Assembly: GCA_030149115.1 (NCBI GenBank)
Contig: JASBSE010000435.1
Coordinates: 1 to 16,399 of the forward strand
Direction of reading: 5' to 3'
Length of the DNA: 16,399 nt
Source of the DNA: Winogradskyella sp.
Lineage (GTDB): Bacteria; Bacteroidota; Bacteroidia; Flavobacteriales; Flavobacteriaceae
Shown here piece by piece: positions 7,301-14,938 of this stretch (positions are counted from its first letter, which is position 1; the number at the start of each line of letters is the position of its first letter). The notes beneath the pieces were generated by a model. That model was not told the DNA's origin. It ran no database searches and was given only the letters and a program-made list of their open reading frames with translations. Made by a program: the position numbers and the translations under genes.

Positions 7301-9825
7301 CCAACTCCATCTCCATTAATGTCAATATCACCTAAACCATCATATTCTACACTGTCAAAAATACCATCATTATCACTGTCTAAATCTAAATAATCTGGCA
7401 CTCCATCACCATCAGAATCAACAGGAATTACATTCTCATAAGAATCATGCACCCCATTTTGGTTAGTATCAGACCATGGATTTGTAGAATCGTTATATAC
7501 AGTAGCATCAAAATTATCATCTATAAGCCCTAATTCTACAACATTAGGAATACCATCATTGTCATTATCTAAATCAAAAATATCTGCGACACCATCACCA
7601 TCTAAGTCACAAAGTGTTTGCTTAACAAAAACATCATCTATAGCCAAGTCGTTACCAATACCACCTAAATTAGCATTACTTAATTCAACCGTAAACTCTG
7701 TATAGCTTGTGGTAAAACTAGCACTAACCTCAACCCAATCTCCAGCAGCACTTGTAGGTTGAATTAAACCTGAAGTTTCTGAAGTTATGACATTACCATT
7801 AGGGTCATAAATTGTTATAACAACTTCTGGTCTTATTCTAGAAGATACATCAGGAGCATCATCTCTATCAATATTTATTGCATAAAAACCAAACTGCACA
7901 GGCACATTTGGAGTAGCACCAATAATAGACTGACTGTAAAACACACCTGGTTCTTCAGTTGCATTGAATATAGCCATTCTTCCATTGGTATCATTAGGTG
8001 TATGGTCTTCACCAGCATACCAATAATCCTCTGCCCAACTAGCAATATCTACATCAATACCATCATCAACATTATTATTATTTGTTATTATATGATGAAC
8101 GGTATAATCACCATCATTAACACTTGTTGAATTATAACTAGTAGAGCATGAGCCTGTACCATCCTCGTAACAGTAAGATGTTGTTACACCTGAATAGTTT
8201 CCATTTATTTCTACTCTATTTGTTCCCGAACCAAAAGTCTCATTTAAGAAAACCACTTCTGTTGTGGTAGATGAAGCATTGCTATTACACAATGAACTCT
8301 CTACACTATCCAAAATTCCATCATTATCGTCATCTAAATCAACTATATCTGGAACACCATCACCATCAGTATCAATCGAAGTATCATTTCCTTGGCCCTG
8401 TAATGTAAATGTAAATGGGTTTTCATCTGGATCATTAGAATAAACAGAAACCTCAGTTGAAACTGTTGCTGTAGAAGACGGATCAAATTCTATGACAAAG
8501 TTTGTAGATTCACCTGCGGCTAATACCACTTGTGATGGTTGACTAACTATTGAAAAATCTGAGGACCCACTTATAGCAACATATGGTGAGGTTAATTCTA
8601 AATCGGAGTCACCCTCGTTAGTAATTTCAAATGTTCTTTGAATTCCGCCTGAGTATATATCATAAGATCCAAAATCTGTATAGTTTGATTCAATCGTTGA
8701 AGTATCTCCGTTAGAAATTGAGTTGTTATTACCTAATAAAGCTATATCCGGAACATTCGATGAAGAAGAAGATCCAAAATTGATTAAATAATCCTCTACC
8801 TCACCATTTGCCCACTGAAAATCACATGATGTGAAATTTGTGTCACTACCACCTCTTACAGCTACACGTATTTTTGACAAAACCTCATCTGCTGTGCTAG
8901 GTACAGGTATACTAATTGGTACAGTTACTGTTTTATTACCGCCAGTGTTATTTGTATCCTGAAATGTAAATAAGGATCTTTCGCCTGCATCTTCATAATC
9001 GTTATCTGAGCTTTCATTAAAATTCAGCCAAACTGCAACTGTATTTACATTAGTATTCCAACCATTTAAAGTTACATTTATACTACCTATTAAAGTTTCA
9101 CCCGTAGGAATTTCAGCAGTTGTAACACCTGAGTAATAAGTATATCCACCTGTAGAACCAGAACTACTATTATTAATTCCGGCTAAAGAAACATTGGAAA
9201 TATAAAGTGTATTATAATTATTGATATTAGCTGGTTCACAAAACAAAGGTACTGTTTCTGTCGTCGAACCACTGCCACCAACAAAATTTACGTTGTAATC
9301 TTCTACCTCACCTGCTTCCCAACCATAATCACAAGATGTGAATGATGTTCCGCTTCCTGTTCTCATACCAACACGCATCCTTGCAAGACCATTTTGCACA
9401 TCAGAAGGAATAGGGATACTTACAGGTACAGTTATGTTTTTCTTACCACCAGTACTATTGGTGTCTTGAAAAGTGAATAAAAAACGCTCACCACTATCTT
9501 CAAAATCATCATCTTCTTCATTGAAGTTTAACCAAACTACTACAGTATTAACATCTGTATTCCAGCCATCAATTTTTACTTTAACAGTCCCTGTTAATGT
9601 TTCACCTGCAGTTATGTCTGTAGGAGAGACACCTGAATAATAGTTGTAAGAACCTGTAGGTCCACCACTACTTTTATTAATAGTACCTATTGATACTTTA
9701 GAAATGTAATTAGTATTGTATGTATTAATATTTACTGGTGTACAGTACTGTGCATGTATGCTTGAAAAAAACAAAGCATTAAACAACAGCAAAAAACAAA
9801 TTAAGGGTGTTTTTGAAGTTTTCAT
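4369..9825 (-). CDS. Giant T9SS-exported surface protein (GEVED, TSP3, LamG-like domains), 1818 aa
   Basis: A complete 1818-residue protein. Residues 1-25 are a signal peptide ending H-A before Q26. Two tandem GEVED-type domains (about 27-182 and 194-346, each ending GEVEDY) are followed by choice-of-anchor D (about 356-477), a TSP3 calcium motif (about 484-509), an unrecognised beta-rich domain (about 524-738), a TSP3 array with many DxDGDGxxD motifs (about 739-946), a LamG/concanavalin-like domain (about 957-1128), a long region found in other flavobacterial secreted proteins but without a function known to me (about 1200-1730), and a T9SS type A sorting tail (about 1735-1818, with LNMLGQ, LNTGAYIV and final KKIIVN). 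It should cross the outer membrane by T9SS and stay on the surface or be released. LamG-like and GEVED domains suggest glycan or matrix binding; calcium probably stiffens the TSP3 stalk. No enzymatic motif was seen. The tail lacks the usual Y-P-N-P opening. Confidence 0.92.
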   Translation of the reverse strand: MKTSKTPLICFLLLFNALFFSSIHAQYCTPVNINTYNTNYISKVSIGTINKSSGGPTGSYNYYSGVSPTDITAGETLTGTVKVKIDGWNTDVNTVVVWLNFNEEDDDFEDSGERFLFTFQDTNSTGGKKNITVPVSIPIPSDVQNGLARMRVGMRTGSGTSFTSCDYGWEAGEVEDYNVNFVGGSGSTTETVPLFCEPANINNYNTLYISNVSLAGINNSSSGSTGGYTYYSGVTTAEIPTGETLIGSINVTLNGWNTNVNTVAVWLNFNESSDNDYEDAGERSLFTFQDTNNTGGNKTVTVPISIPVPSTADEVLSKIRVAVRGGSDTNFTSCDFQWANGEVEDYLINFGSSSSSNVPDIALLGNNNSISNGDTSTIESNYTDFGSYDIYSGGIQRTFEITNEGDSDLELTSPYVAISGSSDFSIVSQPSQVVLAAGESTNFVIEFDPSSTATVSTEVSVYSNDPDENPFTFTLQGQGNDTSIDTDGDGVPDIVDLDDDNDGILDSVESSLCNSNASSTTTEVVFLNETFGSGTNRVEINGNYSGVTTSYCYEDGTGSCSTSYNSTSVNDGDYTVHHIITNNNNVDDGIDVDIASWAEDYWYAGEDHTPNDTNGRMAIFNATEEPGVFYSQSIIGATPNVPVQFGFYAINIDRDDAPDVSSRIRPEVVITIYDPNGNVITSETSGLIQPTSAAGDWVEVSASFTTSYTEFTVELSNANLGGIGNDLAIDDVFVKQTLCDLDGDGVADIFDLDNDNDGIPNVVELGLIDDNFDATVYNDSTNPWSDTNQNGVHDSYENVIPVDSDGDGVPDYLDLDSDNDGIFDSVEYDGLGDIDINGDGVGDGSDYNDVSTDTIENNQDGDGILHLLDDNTGNHGTLSYSVPLDTDGDGIPDYLDLFSNDATNNISNGSDIGTTIYSDLDGNNDGILDGSVDTDSDGILDSFDTNNAVFGSPRDIENGSLSLCFDGRNDYIEEASNVVEGLSKVTQMAWVKIDQDFNSKGAIMGQENFWVAVSGSRKVRLYTSSSDFIQVPTSSKLQYNKWAHVTVVYNGSASEDRLKIYINGEEVASGNDVSGNIPVSSQETYRIGRKPFDSGGQQYFKGQIDEVRVFNTNLSEDEIQKIVYQELDEDQNFNRGKIIPKDISDNNIGNNLIRYYKMDTFKDDILDNKVTPSVDVNTGAVIYNVKDLCYQSAPLPYKSTQDGDWTAASTWGHGDVNDITDVENVKDWSIIEIDNEVTLSTSYSGSGLIINTNGVLNVEGSNAVNNNWFLGLYGTLDLKEDSQLIQNIKSDLVTSATGKIKRRQEGTGSVYWYNYWSSPVGFTSVSALTDNNSSANNDNNTDFNTGMLKKPDGSDFQFTSSYHQTGKISTYWMYTYKNGVTYYDWASLNTSSPIEPGIGYTQKGTGVGSEQQYIFQGKPNNGTIVVPVIDVGGDGSVPAVSKTDYLLGNPYPSAIDIHKFIDDNAGIIDGTIMLWQQWSGSSHNLNDYNGGYAQVNKTGGIRAYQFVGIEGATNGSQDGTKVPTRYLPVGQGFTVEILASGNVVFNNSQRLFVKEADADGSYNSGSVFFRGSPNSQKTADQDSSDSEENVMQKIRIEFNSVDGPQTRRELLLGFSDETTDDFDYGYEAKNTSPGSNDLNLIMGDDVYSIQAYSNITTDKVVPLALKSSGTHNYTIKITNTEYVSEDQDIYLRDNLTDTYHNLREDGPYQFLSEAGEFNDRLEIVFQDESETLSLNNADIEDISLYYAMNRNKIVVLNPKNEDIRSIEVLNMLGQSVYRTSGLEGSYNEYTLQNLNTGAYIVNLVTANNASISKKIIVN
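8790..9744 (-). repeat. Tandem duplication encoding the two GEVED domains
   Basis: Within the 1818-residue gene, the stretch beginning at Cys28 (codon at 9744) is repeated beginning at Cys196 (codon at 9240), a period of 504 bases or 168 residues. Shared landmarks are the NYIS/LYIS motif, YYSGV, GETL, the GWNT-NVNTV-VWLNFNE run, GERxLFTFQDTN and the GEVEDY ending. The two copies are clearly similar but diverged, so this is an old internal duplication. Confidence 0.75.
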
Positions 9826-10039
9826 AGGTCAAGATAATAGCGTCTAGGACAAGACTTTGAGGGGCAGAACTATCCTTTACATTAGCAAAAAATTATTAAC
9901 ATTTTTTAATAACGGGAGCAATTATAGAAATAAAAAACTTAATAAACTAATAAAAAAGGTATTTTTTATCGACTAAATGCTTGATTAATCCGATTAAAGG
10001 CTTGTTGTGTCAGAAAAATAAAACATAAAACACTATAAA
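9826..10039. other. Intergenic region between radA and the 1818-residue surface gene
   Basis: These 214 bases are very AT-rich. No convincing GC-rich terminator for radA was seen and no perfect TAnnTTTG promoter for the giant gene; ATTTTTTG on the minus strand near 9890-9883 and TATAATTG are only near matches. A 13-base perfect palindrome, TTAATCCGATTAA (9985-9997), flanked by GCTTG on both sides (9979-9983 and 10000-10004), may be a regulator site. The shared leader element lies at 9858-9870. Confidence 0.4.
9858..9870 (-). promoter_or_regulatory. Leader element shared by the two giant genes
   Basis: On the minus strand GTTCTGCCCCTCA (9870-9858) lies 32 bases before the ATG of the 1818-residue gene. 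A near copy, GTTCCGTCCCTCA (4084-4072), lies 16 bases before the ATG of the partial paralogue; 11 of 13 bases match. Both leaders also end in CCTATG. In the paralogue the element covers the predicted transcription start. No perfect TAnnTTTG element is visible directly upstream of this copy. Confidence 0.35.
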
Positions 10040-11398
10040 TCAGATTATAAAGTTTGTTAAGTCTTCTATTTTGGAAATTAACTGAATTTTGATTAAAGTA
10101 TTTTTTAAAGCAATCTTATTGTATTTAGATACAAAAATTGTAGAAAACCCAAGTTTTTCGGCTTCTAAAATACGTTGCTCTACACGTTGGACAGGTCTAA
10201 TTTCTCCAGACAAACCAACCTCAGCTGCAAAACAATAATCGCTTGGCAACGCTACATCTTCATTTGATGATAATATGGATGCTACTACAGCTAAATCTAT
10301 CGCAGGGTCATCTACAGTAATACCTCCTGTAATATTTAAAAAGACGTCCTTAGCTCCTAGCCTAAAACCTGCTCGTTTTTCTAAAACTGCCAATAACATA
10401 TTTAATCGTTTGGCATTAAAACCAGTTGCAGATCTTTGAGGTGTACCATAAACTGCTGTACTCACTAAAGCTTGTACTTCTATCATTAAAGGTCTTAAAC
10501 CCTCTAAAGTGGCAGCTATAGCATTACCCGATAATTCCCCATCTTTTTCAGAGATTAATATTTCTGAAGGATTGGACACCTCTCGTAAACCTGAACCTTG
10601 CATTTCATAGATACCAAGCTCATTAGTTGACCCGAAACGGTTTTTATGCGCTCTCAGAATTCTAAATACATGGTTTCGGTCACCTTCAAATTGAAGGACA
10701 GTATCCACCATATGCTCTAAAATTTTTGGGCCAGCTATATTTCCATCCTTAGTTATATGACCTATCAAAAGAACTGGTGTTGCCGTTTCTTTGGCAAATT
10801 TTATTAGTTCGGTCGTACATTCTTTTATTTGTGAAATGCTTCCGGCTGAAGATTCTATATAATCACTATGTAAGGTTTGAATGGAATCTATAATTACCAA
10901 ATCTGGTTCTACAGCTTCAATTTGTTTAAAAATGTTTTGAGTTTTGGTTTCCGTAAGGATATAGCAGTTGTTATCCTTAGGGTTAATACGCTCTGCTCTC
11001 ATTTTTATTTGTTTCTGGCTTTCTTCACCTGAAACATATAGAGTTTTATATGGCAAACTTAAGGCTACCTGAAGAAGTAACGTACTTTTACCAATGCCAG
11101 GTTCACCACCTAAAAGCGTTAAAGACCCTTGCACCATTCCACCTCCTAACACTCGATTAAACTCTGCATCTTGCATGTTAAATCTTGCTTCTTGCGCTGT
11201 ATCAATCTCATTAATCTTTAATGGCTTTGACACACGCCTTGTAGATGATGTTGTTGTTTTCCAGCTACTCTTTTCAGGTTTTTGAATAACTTCTTCTGCA
11301 ATAGTATTCCACGCTTTGCAAGATGTACACTGCCCTTGCCATTTAGCATATTGAGCACCACAATTTTGACAAAAAAAAGTTGTTTTTACTTTAGCCAT
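10040..11398 (-). CDS. radA: DNA repair protein RadA (Sms)
   Basis: RadA is a RecA-like ATPase that promotes branch migration and processing of recombination intermediates in the cytoplasm. The 452-residue length is normal. An N-terminal zinc finger uses C10, C13, C24 and C27. The Walker A motif GEPGIGKS is at 98-105, Walker B LVIIDS at 167-172, and the RadA signature KNRFG at 252-256. A Lon-protease-like C-terminal domain follows (about 285-452). It has DPAID where Lon would carry its catalytic serine region, as expected for non-proteolytic RadA. The ATG at 11398 puts the zinc finger at the usual place. It is the last gene of the panC-to-radA unit, 13 bases after the preceding gene, with a TGA stop. 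The identification is secure. Confidence 0.98.
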   Translation of the reverse strand: MAKVKTTFFCQNCGAQYAKWQGQCTSCKAWNTIAEEVIQKPEKSSWKTTTSSTRRVSKPLKINEIDTAQEARFNMQDAEFNRVLGGGMVQGSLTLLGGEPGIGKSTLLLQVALSLPYKTLYVSGEESQKQIKMRAERINPKDNNCYILTETKTQNIFKQIEAVEPDLVIIDSIQTLHSDYIESSAGSISQIKECTTELIKFAKETATPVLLIGHITKDGNIAGPKILEHMVDTVLQFEGDRNHVFRILRAHKNRFGSTNELGIYEMQGSGLREVSNPSEILISEKDGELSGNAIAATLEGLRPLMIEVQALVSTAVYGTPQRSATGFNAKRLNMLLAVLEKRAGFRLGAKDVFLNITGGITVDDPAIDLAVVASILSSNEDVALPSDYCFAAEVGLSGEIRPVQRVEQRILEAEKLGFSTIFVSKYNKIALKNTLIKIQLISKIEDLTNFII

Positions 11399-11411
11399 TA
11401 AATCACTCTCC

Positions 11412-12770
11412 TTAATTATCTTCCTTTTCCTTATTCTCTTTATCTTCTTTGGCTTTCTTTTCTTTTTCTGCCTTTGCTGCTTCTTTTTCTGCCTCTTTTT
11501 CCTCCTTCTCTTTTTGCTTGGCTAGCTTACGCTCTTCCTTTTCAATCTCTTTTTCTAACTCCATTAACTCAATAGTACCATTAAGTTCTTCTAATTTAGA
11601 AGTTATATAATCAATAGTTATAAGTGGAGTTTCTTCGAGTTTTAAAGCATCTTCGTAATATTTAATTGCCTTTTTGGTGTCTTCAGTTTTCTCTGCGTGC
11701 ATTGCTAAATAATGACTTCCTAAAACAGACTCTGGATACAGCTTTTTAGCAAGTTTACCTATCGCTTCTAAAGATTCTAAATCTTCACGCTGTTCTGCTG
11801 CTCTTCTTATTTTTTCAAACTCTTCCTCTGTGATTGGTTTTACTATACCAAAAAGCTCTTCTATCCTATCGTAGCGCTCTACTAAATAGTCATCTAAAGT
11901 TCCTTCGTAAGGCAAGACTTTTTCTTCTAGTTCTTTTTCACGAAGTGGTTTGTACAGTTCAAAAATCTTATCGAAAGATCTTGCTATGGCACTATTTACT
12001 AAAGTGTAATGTGTATCGTTATCAAAATCATCAAAATAATAGGTTAAAACCTGGTTGTTTACAGCAGAAATTTGCTCATTGGCACTTAGCACAGCTTCTC
12101 TTATGTATGGCAAATCTTTGTCTGATGTTGCCATGTAATAAAAAATATCATCTTTAAAAAACTCTAAACGCTCCCCTAAATAATCTCTAACAGTACCCGA
12201 CAAATCAGGGCTTATACATACATAAGCGTTGAATATTGGATCTTCCTTAAAAAGGAAAGAGTTAATAAAATTACCCATTAAATCATGACCTACAGCTACT
12301 TTGAATTTGCTTAAATTATAATTTTCTTCTAAATATGGTATTAGTTCTTGAGCCACGAAATTATGAAAACGCAAACCCGATTCTTTTGGTAAACCAGTGA
12401 CCTCATCGCAATACCCATCATATCGTCTATCATTACCCTGTACTACACCAACTATTATCGAACTTGGCATATCATCAAAGTAGGTTTGAAAATGTACCTG
12501 ACCAGCGATAGGTTCAAATAAATAATCACCATCAAAAACAATAATTAAAGGATACATTATCTCTGAAGATGGATCATAGTTTTTAGGTAATTTTATTTTT
12601 AATTTTCTTACACTACTAAGATTAGATGAATTAATTTCTTTGTAACTAATCTGGGCAAATAGAGGCAAACCTACAAGCAATAGAAAACCTATTATAATTG
12701 CTTTTTTATAAGAATTTAAGTTTTGACTTTTACTGTAAAACATTTCAGATCTTTTAAGAATTTTAATCAT
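11412..12770 (-). CDS. Secreted alpha/beta-hydrolase-fold (esterase D-like) protein with Asp in place of the nucleophile Ser and a charged C-terminal coil
   Basis: A 452-residue protein with a signal peptide (hydrophobic run about 24-38, cleavage likely after A39, before Q40), so probably periplasmic. Residues about 45-270 resemble the putative esterase family (Enterochelin esterase/EstD-like), with the D80-GDYLFEP strand, the nucleophile elbow G161-H162-D163 and a plausible catalytic His254 (T-H-Y-T). The elbow should read G-x-S-x-G. Here Ser is Asp, and the last Gly is Met165 followed by Gly166, so ordinary serine esterase activity is doubtful. A TPR-like segment (about 345-395) is followed by a Lys/Glu-rich coiled-coil tail (about 400-452) absent from the neighbouring paralogue. 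The start is ATG at 12770; ATG at Met10 (12743) is an alternative that keeps the signal peptide. It lies 12 bases after its paralogue and 13 before radA. Substrate unknown. Confidence 0.85.
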   Translation of the reverse strand: MIKILKRSEMFYSKSQNLNSYKKAIIIGFLLLVGLPLFAQISYKEINSSNLSSVRKLKIKLPKNYDPSSEIMYPLIIVFDGDYLFEPIAGQVHFQTYFDDMPSSIIVGVVQGNDRRYDGYCDEVTGLPKESGLRFHNFVAQELIPYLEENYNLSKFKVAVGHDLMGNFINSFLFKEDPIFNAYVCISPDLSGTVRDYLGERLEFFKDDIFYYMATSDKDLPYIREAVLSANEQISAVNNQVLTYYFDDFDNDTHYTLVNSAIARSFDKIFELYKPLREKELEEKVLPYEGTLDDYLVERYDRIEELFGIVKPITEEEFEKIRRAAEQREDLESLEAIGKLAKKLYPESVLGSHYLAMHAEKTEDTKKAIKYYEDALKLEETPLITIDYITSKLEELNGTIELMELEKEIEKEERKLAKQKEKEEKEAEKEAAKAEKEKKAKEDKENKEKEDN

Positions 12771-12782
12771 TTCTGTTTTGTT

Positions 12783-13928
12783 TTAGTTTTTTAATTCATC
12801 TTGTATTTGATACATCTTATCCAACATCATTTCCTTATCAATGTACTGAGATGGTTCTAACATTAGTCCTGACTTATATTGAAGCAACGCTTTCCTGAGA
12901 TTGCCTGAAATCTCATAGTACATTCCCATGTAGTACACACTCAGCATAGACCTTGGATATTCTTCTTTTACCAATAAAGCAAGATTTTCTAAAGATGTTA
13001 AGTCATCTTTTTTCTTAGAAGCTGCAGCAATAGCTCTAATATCATTTTCTATAAGCTGCTTTTTAAATCCGTAGAAGTACTTAATATCATTGTACTTATT
13101 TATAAGATAGTCGTATGGTGACCCTTCATATGTAAGTATTTTTTCTCTGTATTCCTTTCCGTCTATAGGCTTATATAATGTAAAAATTACATTTAATGCC
13201 TTTGGAATACCCATACCCACAAGGGAGTAGTGGTTGGCATCATCAAAATTGTGAAATGTATACTTTAAATTTTCATTTTCTACCGTCTTCAGCTTTGCAT
13301 CACACTCTATTACTTCTGCCTTTATGGACTTAAAATCCTCACTTCCGGTAGCCAGATAATAGAAGGTTTCTTCATTTAAACTTGCAAGCTGTGGTTTAAT
13401 TTTATCTATAACCCCTTCCTCTAAATCTGGACTTAAGCTAATATATGCTCTAAACAGATCTTTATTTTTTAGAAGAAAGTAATTTATAAAATTAGCACCT
13501 TCATCATGACCTGCTATTACCTTAAATGACGATATTTTGTATTTATTTTCTAAAAATGGAATTAATTCTTTTGCTAAAAACGTGTAGAAATTCTCACTAC
13601 TCTCTGTAAGATTACCTTCGTCATCATGCTCAAAGTCTGTTTTTCTATATATTTCTTGATTAACACCAACTACAAAACACTCTGGTATATCTTCCCAATA
13701 AGCTTGATAATCTACGTTACCTGCAACCGGCTCAAAAAGATAATCTCCATCTAACACAATAACTAGAGGATATACACGCTCTGCTTTTGAATCGTAATTT
13801 CTAGGCAATTGAATTTTTAACTCTCTGGGACTATTTAGTTGGTCTGAGTGTACTGTTTCTATTTTACCTTGTGCAATACCATTAAAAAACACACATATAA
13901 AAAAAAGAAAGTAGAAGAATTGCTTCAT
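12783..13928 (-). CDS. Secreted alpha/beta-hydrolase-fold (esterase D-like) protein with Asp in place of the nucleophile Ser
   Basis: A 381-residue protein. A hydrophobic N-terminus with likely cleavage after A19 (I-A before Q20) marks it for export, probably to the periplasm. Residues about 23-250 resemble the putative esterase family, with the D60-GDYLFEP motif, the elbow G140-H141-D142-E143-G144 and a candidate catalytic His233 (N-H-Y-S). The nucleophile position is Asp (codon GAT, 13505-13503), not Ser. G-H-D-x-G resembles the Asp-nucleophile elbow of epoxide hydrolases, but the rest of the chain looks like the esterase family. A TPR-like segment fills about 310-380. It is clearly a paralogue of the next gene (shared DGDYLFEP, ELIPxLE, GHD, NFIN, ISPDL, FYYxAT, LYKP), which begins 12 bases downstream. 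It could be a non-catalytic binding protein or an enzyme with altered chemistry. Confidence 0.87.
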   Translation of the reverse strand: MKQFFYFLFFICVFFNGIAQGKIETVHSDQLNSPRELKIQLPRNYDSKAERVYPLVIVLDGDYLFEPVAGNVDYQAYWEDIPECFVVGVNQEIYRKTDFEHDDEGNLTESSENFYTFLAKELIPFLENKYKISSFKVIAGHDEGANFINYFLLKNKDLFRAYISLSPDLEEGVIDKIKPQLASLNEETFYYLATGSEDFKSIKAEVIECDAKLKTVENENLKYTFHNFDDANHYSLVGMGIPKALNVIFTLYKPIDGKEYREKILTYEGSPYDYLINKYNDIKYFYGFKKQLIENDIRAIAAASKKKDDLTSLENLALLVKEEYPRSMLSVYYMGMYYEISGNLRKALLQYKSGLMLEPSQYIDKEMMLDKMYQIQDELKN

Positions 13929-13972
13929 AGTAGATTATGGTCTTTAAAGTTAAAGCAAGGTAAAAAATATTT

Positions 13973-14932
13973 CTATATACCTGCTTTCTTTCTGTTGTAG
14001 ATTGGCAGGTAGATTAAAGAAACACCACCAAGTATAATGATTATAAGTGTTTGCGTTGACCACATAATCCATCCAAATGCTCTACTTGGATCTTCAGCTA
14101 TACTAAACAAGCCAAATGCTATAACTACAGCCTCCGGAAAAGAACCTATACCTCCATTAGTTGCTGCAATGCTAAAACTTGCTAAAATAAATCCTATTAA
14201 AATTGCTGCTAACGGTATTTGTTCTATTTCTGGCAGTGCAAATGTGGTAATGTAAAACATAAACAAATACATTACCCATATAAAAATGGTATGAAAAATA
14301 AATGACCATTTTTTCTTCATTTTAAATATACTAAGAACACCTTCCACCAAACCACCAATAAATTCTTTGATTTTTAAAGCAACTTGAGAACTACTTCTAA
14401 TAATAAGAGCATACATTAAAACTGCCAAACCAAAAAGGATTAAAACACCAAATATTAATGTTGAAGAATTAAATTTATTCGCAAAAAACTCATAAATAAA
14501 TTCAAACTCTAAAATAAGTGCCAACCCTATAATTAAAAGAAGCATAATAGTATCTGCTACACGTTCGGCCACAATGGTTCCAAAACCCTTATCAAAAGGA
14601 ATATTTTCATAATTAGTCAGTATGGAAGCTCTAGCCACTTCCCCTGCTCGCGGTATAGTTAAGTTAATGAGATATGCTGAATATACCGCCATAAAGCTAT
14701 TAGCTAACTTAGGTTTATAACCCAGAGGTTCTGCCATAAAAAGCCAACGATACGCTCTAGACAAATGGCTTAAAACGCCACAGGCTACACCAAGAACTAT
14801 CCAAAAATAGTCAGCATTTTTAAAATACTGAATTAGCTTTGAAATTGATATTTGAGACAATGAATACCACACCAAAACCACACCTAAGAGTAAGGGTATC
14901 ACAACTTTTAGGATGGACTTGAGTTTGCTCAA
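13973..14932 (-). CDS. Flippase-like integral membrane protein (LPG synthase TM-region / UPF0104 family)
   Basis: A 319-residue protein with about eight membrane segments (roughly 8-26, 42-58, 78-94, 124-145, 156-176, 205-230, 240-262 and 285-312). Family landmarks are S-R-A-Y-R-W at 58-63, the L-T-I-P-R-A-G-E motif at 91-98, A-E-R-V-A-D-T near 121-127 and G-G-I-G-S-F-P-E in the penultimate helix region. These match the membrane half of MprF and the AglD-like family (PF03706), thought to move lipid-linked molecules across the inner membrane. The aminoacyl-transferase domain of true lysylphosphatidylglycerol synthases is absent, so it should not be called mprF. It starts 6 bases after the panD stop and ends 44 bases before the first hydrolase gene. 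The substrate is unknown; co-transcription with two exported hydrolase-like proteins may point to an envelope role. Confidence 0.88.
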   Translation of the reverse strand: MSKLKSILKVVIPLLLGVVLVWYSLSQISISKLIQYFKNADYFWIVLGVACGVLSHLSRAYRWLFMAEPLGYKPKLANSFMAVYSAYLINLTIPRAGEVARASILTNYENIPFDKGFGTIVAERVADTIMLLLIIGLALILEFEFIYEFFANKFNSSTLIFGVLILFGLAVLMYALIIRSSSQVALKIKEFIGGLVEGVLSIFKMKKKWSFIFHTIFIWVMYLFMFYITTFALPEIEQIPLAAILIGFILASFSIAATNGGIGSFPEAVVIAFGLFSIAEDPSRAFGWIMWSTQTLIIIILGGVSLIYLPIYNRKKAGI

Positions 14933-14938
14933 ACAATG

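Noticed and set aside
11094..14255. Plus-strand frames at 11094-11285, 11834-12157 and 14037-14255
   Set aside because: They are antisense to radA, the second hydrolase-like gene and the flippase-like gene, which are all firmly supported; no recognisable protein features.
13973..14932. Naming the membrane protein as lysylphosphatidylglycerol synthase (mprF)
   Set aside because: Only the membrane flippase-like half is present; the C-terminal aminoacyl-transferase domain is absent and the length fits the stand-alone family.
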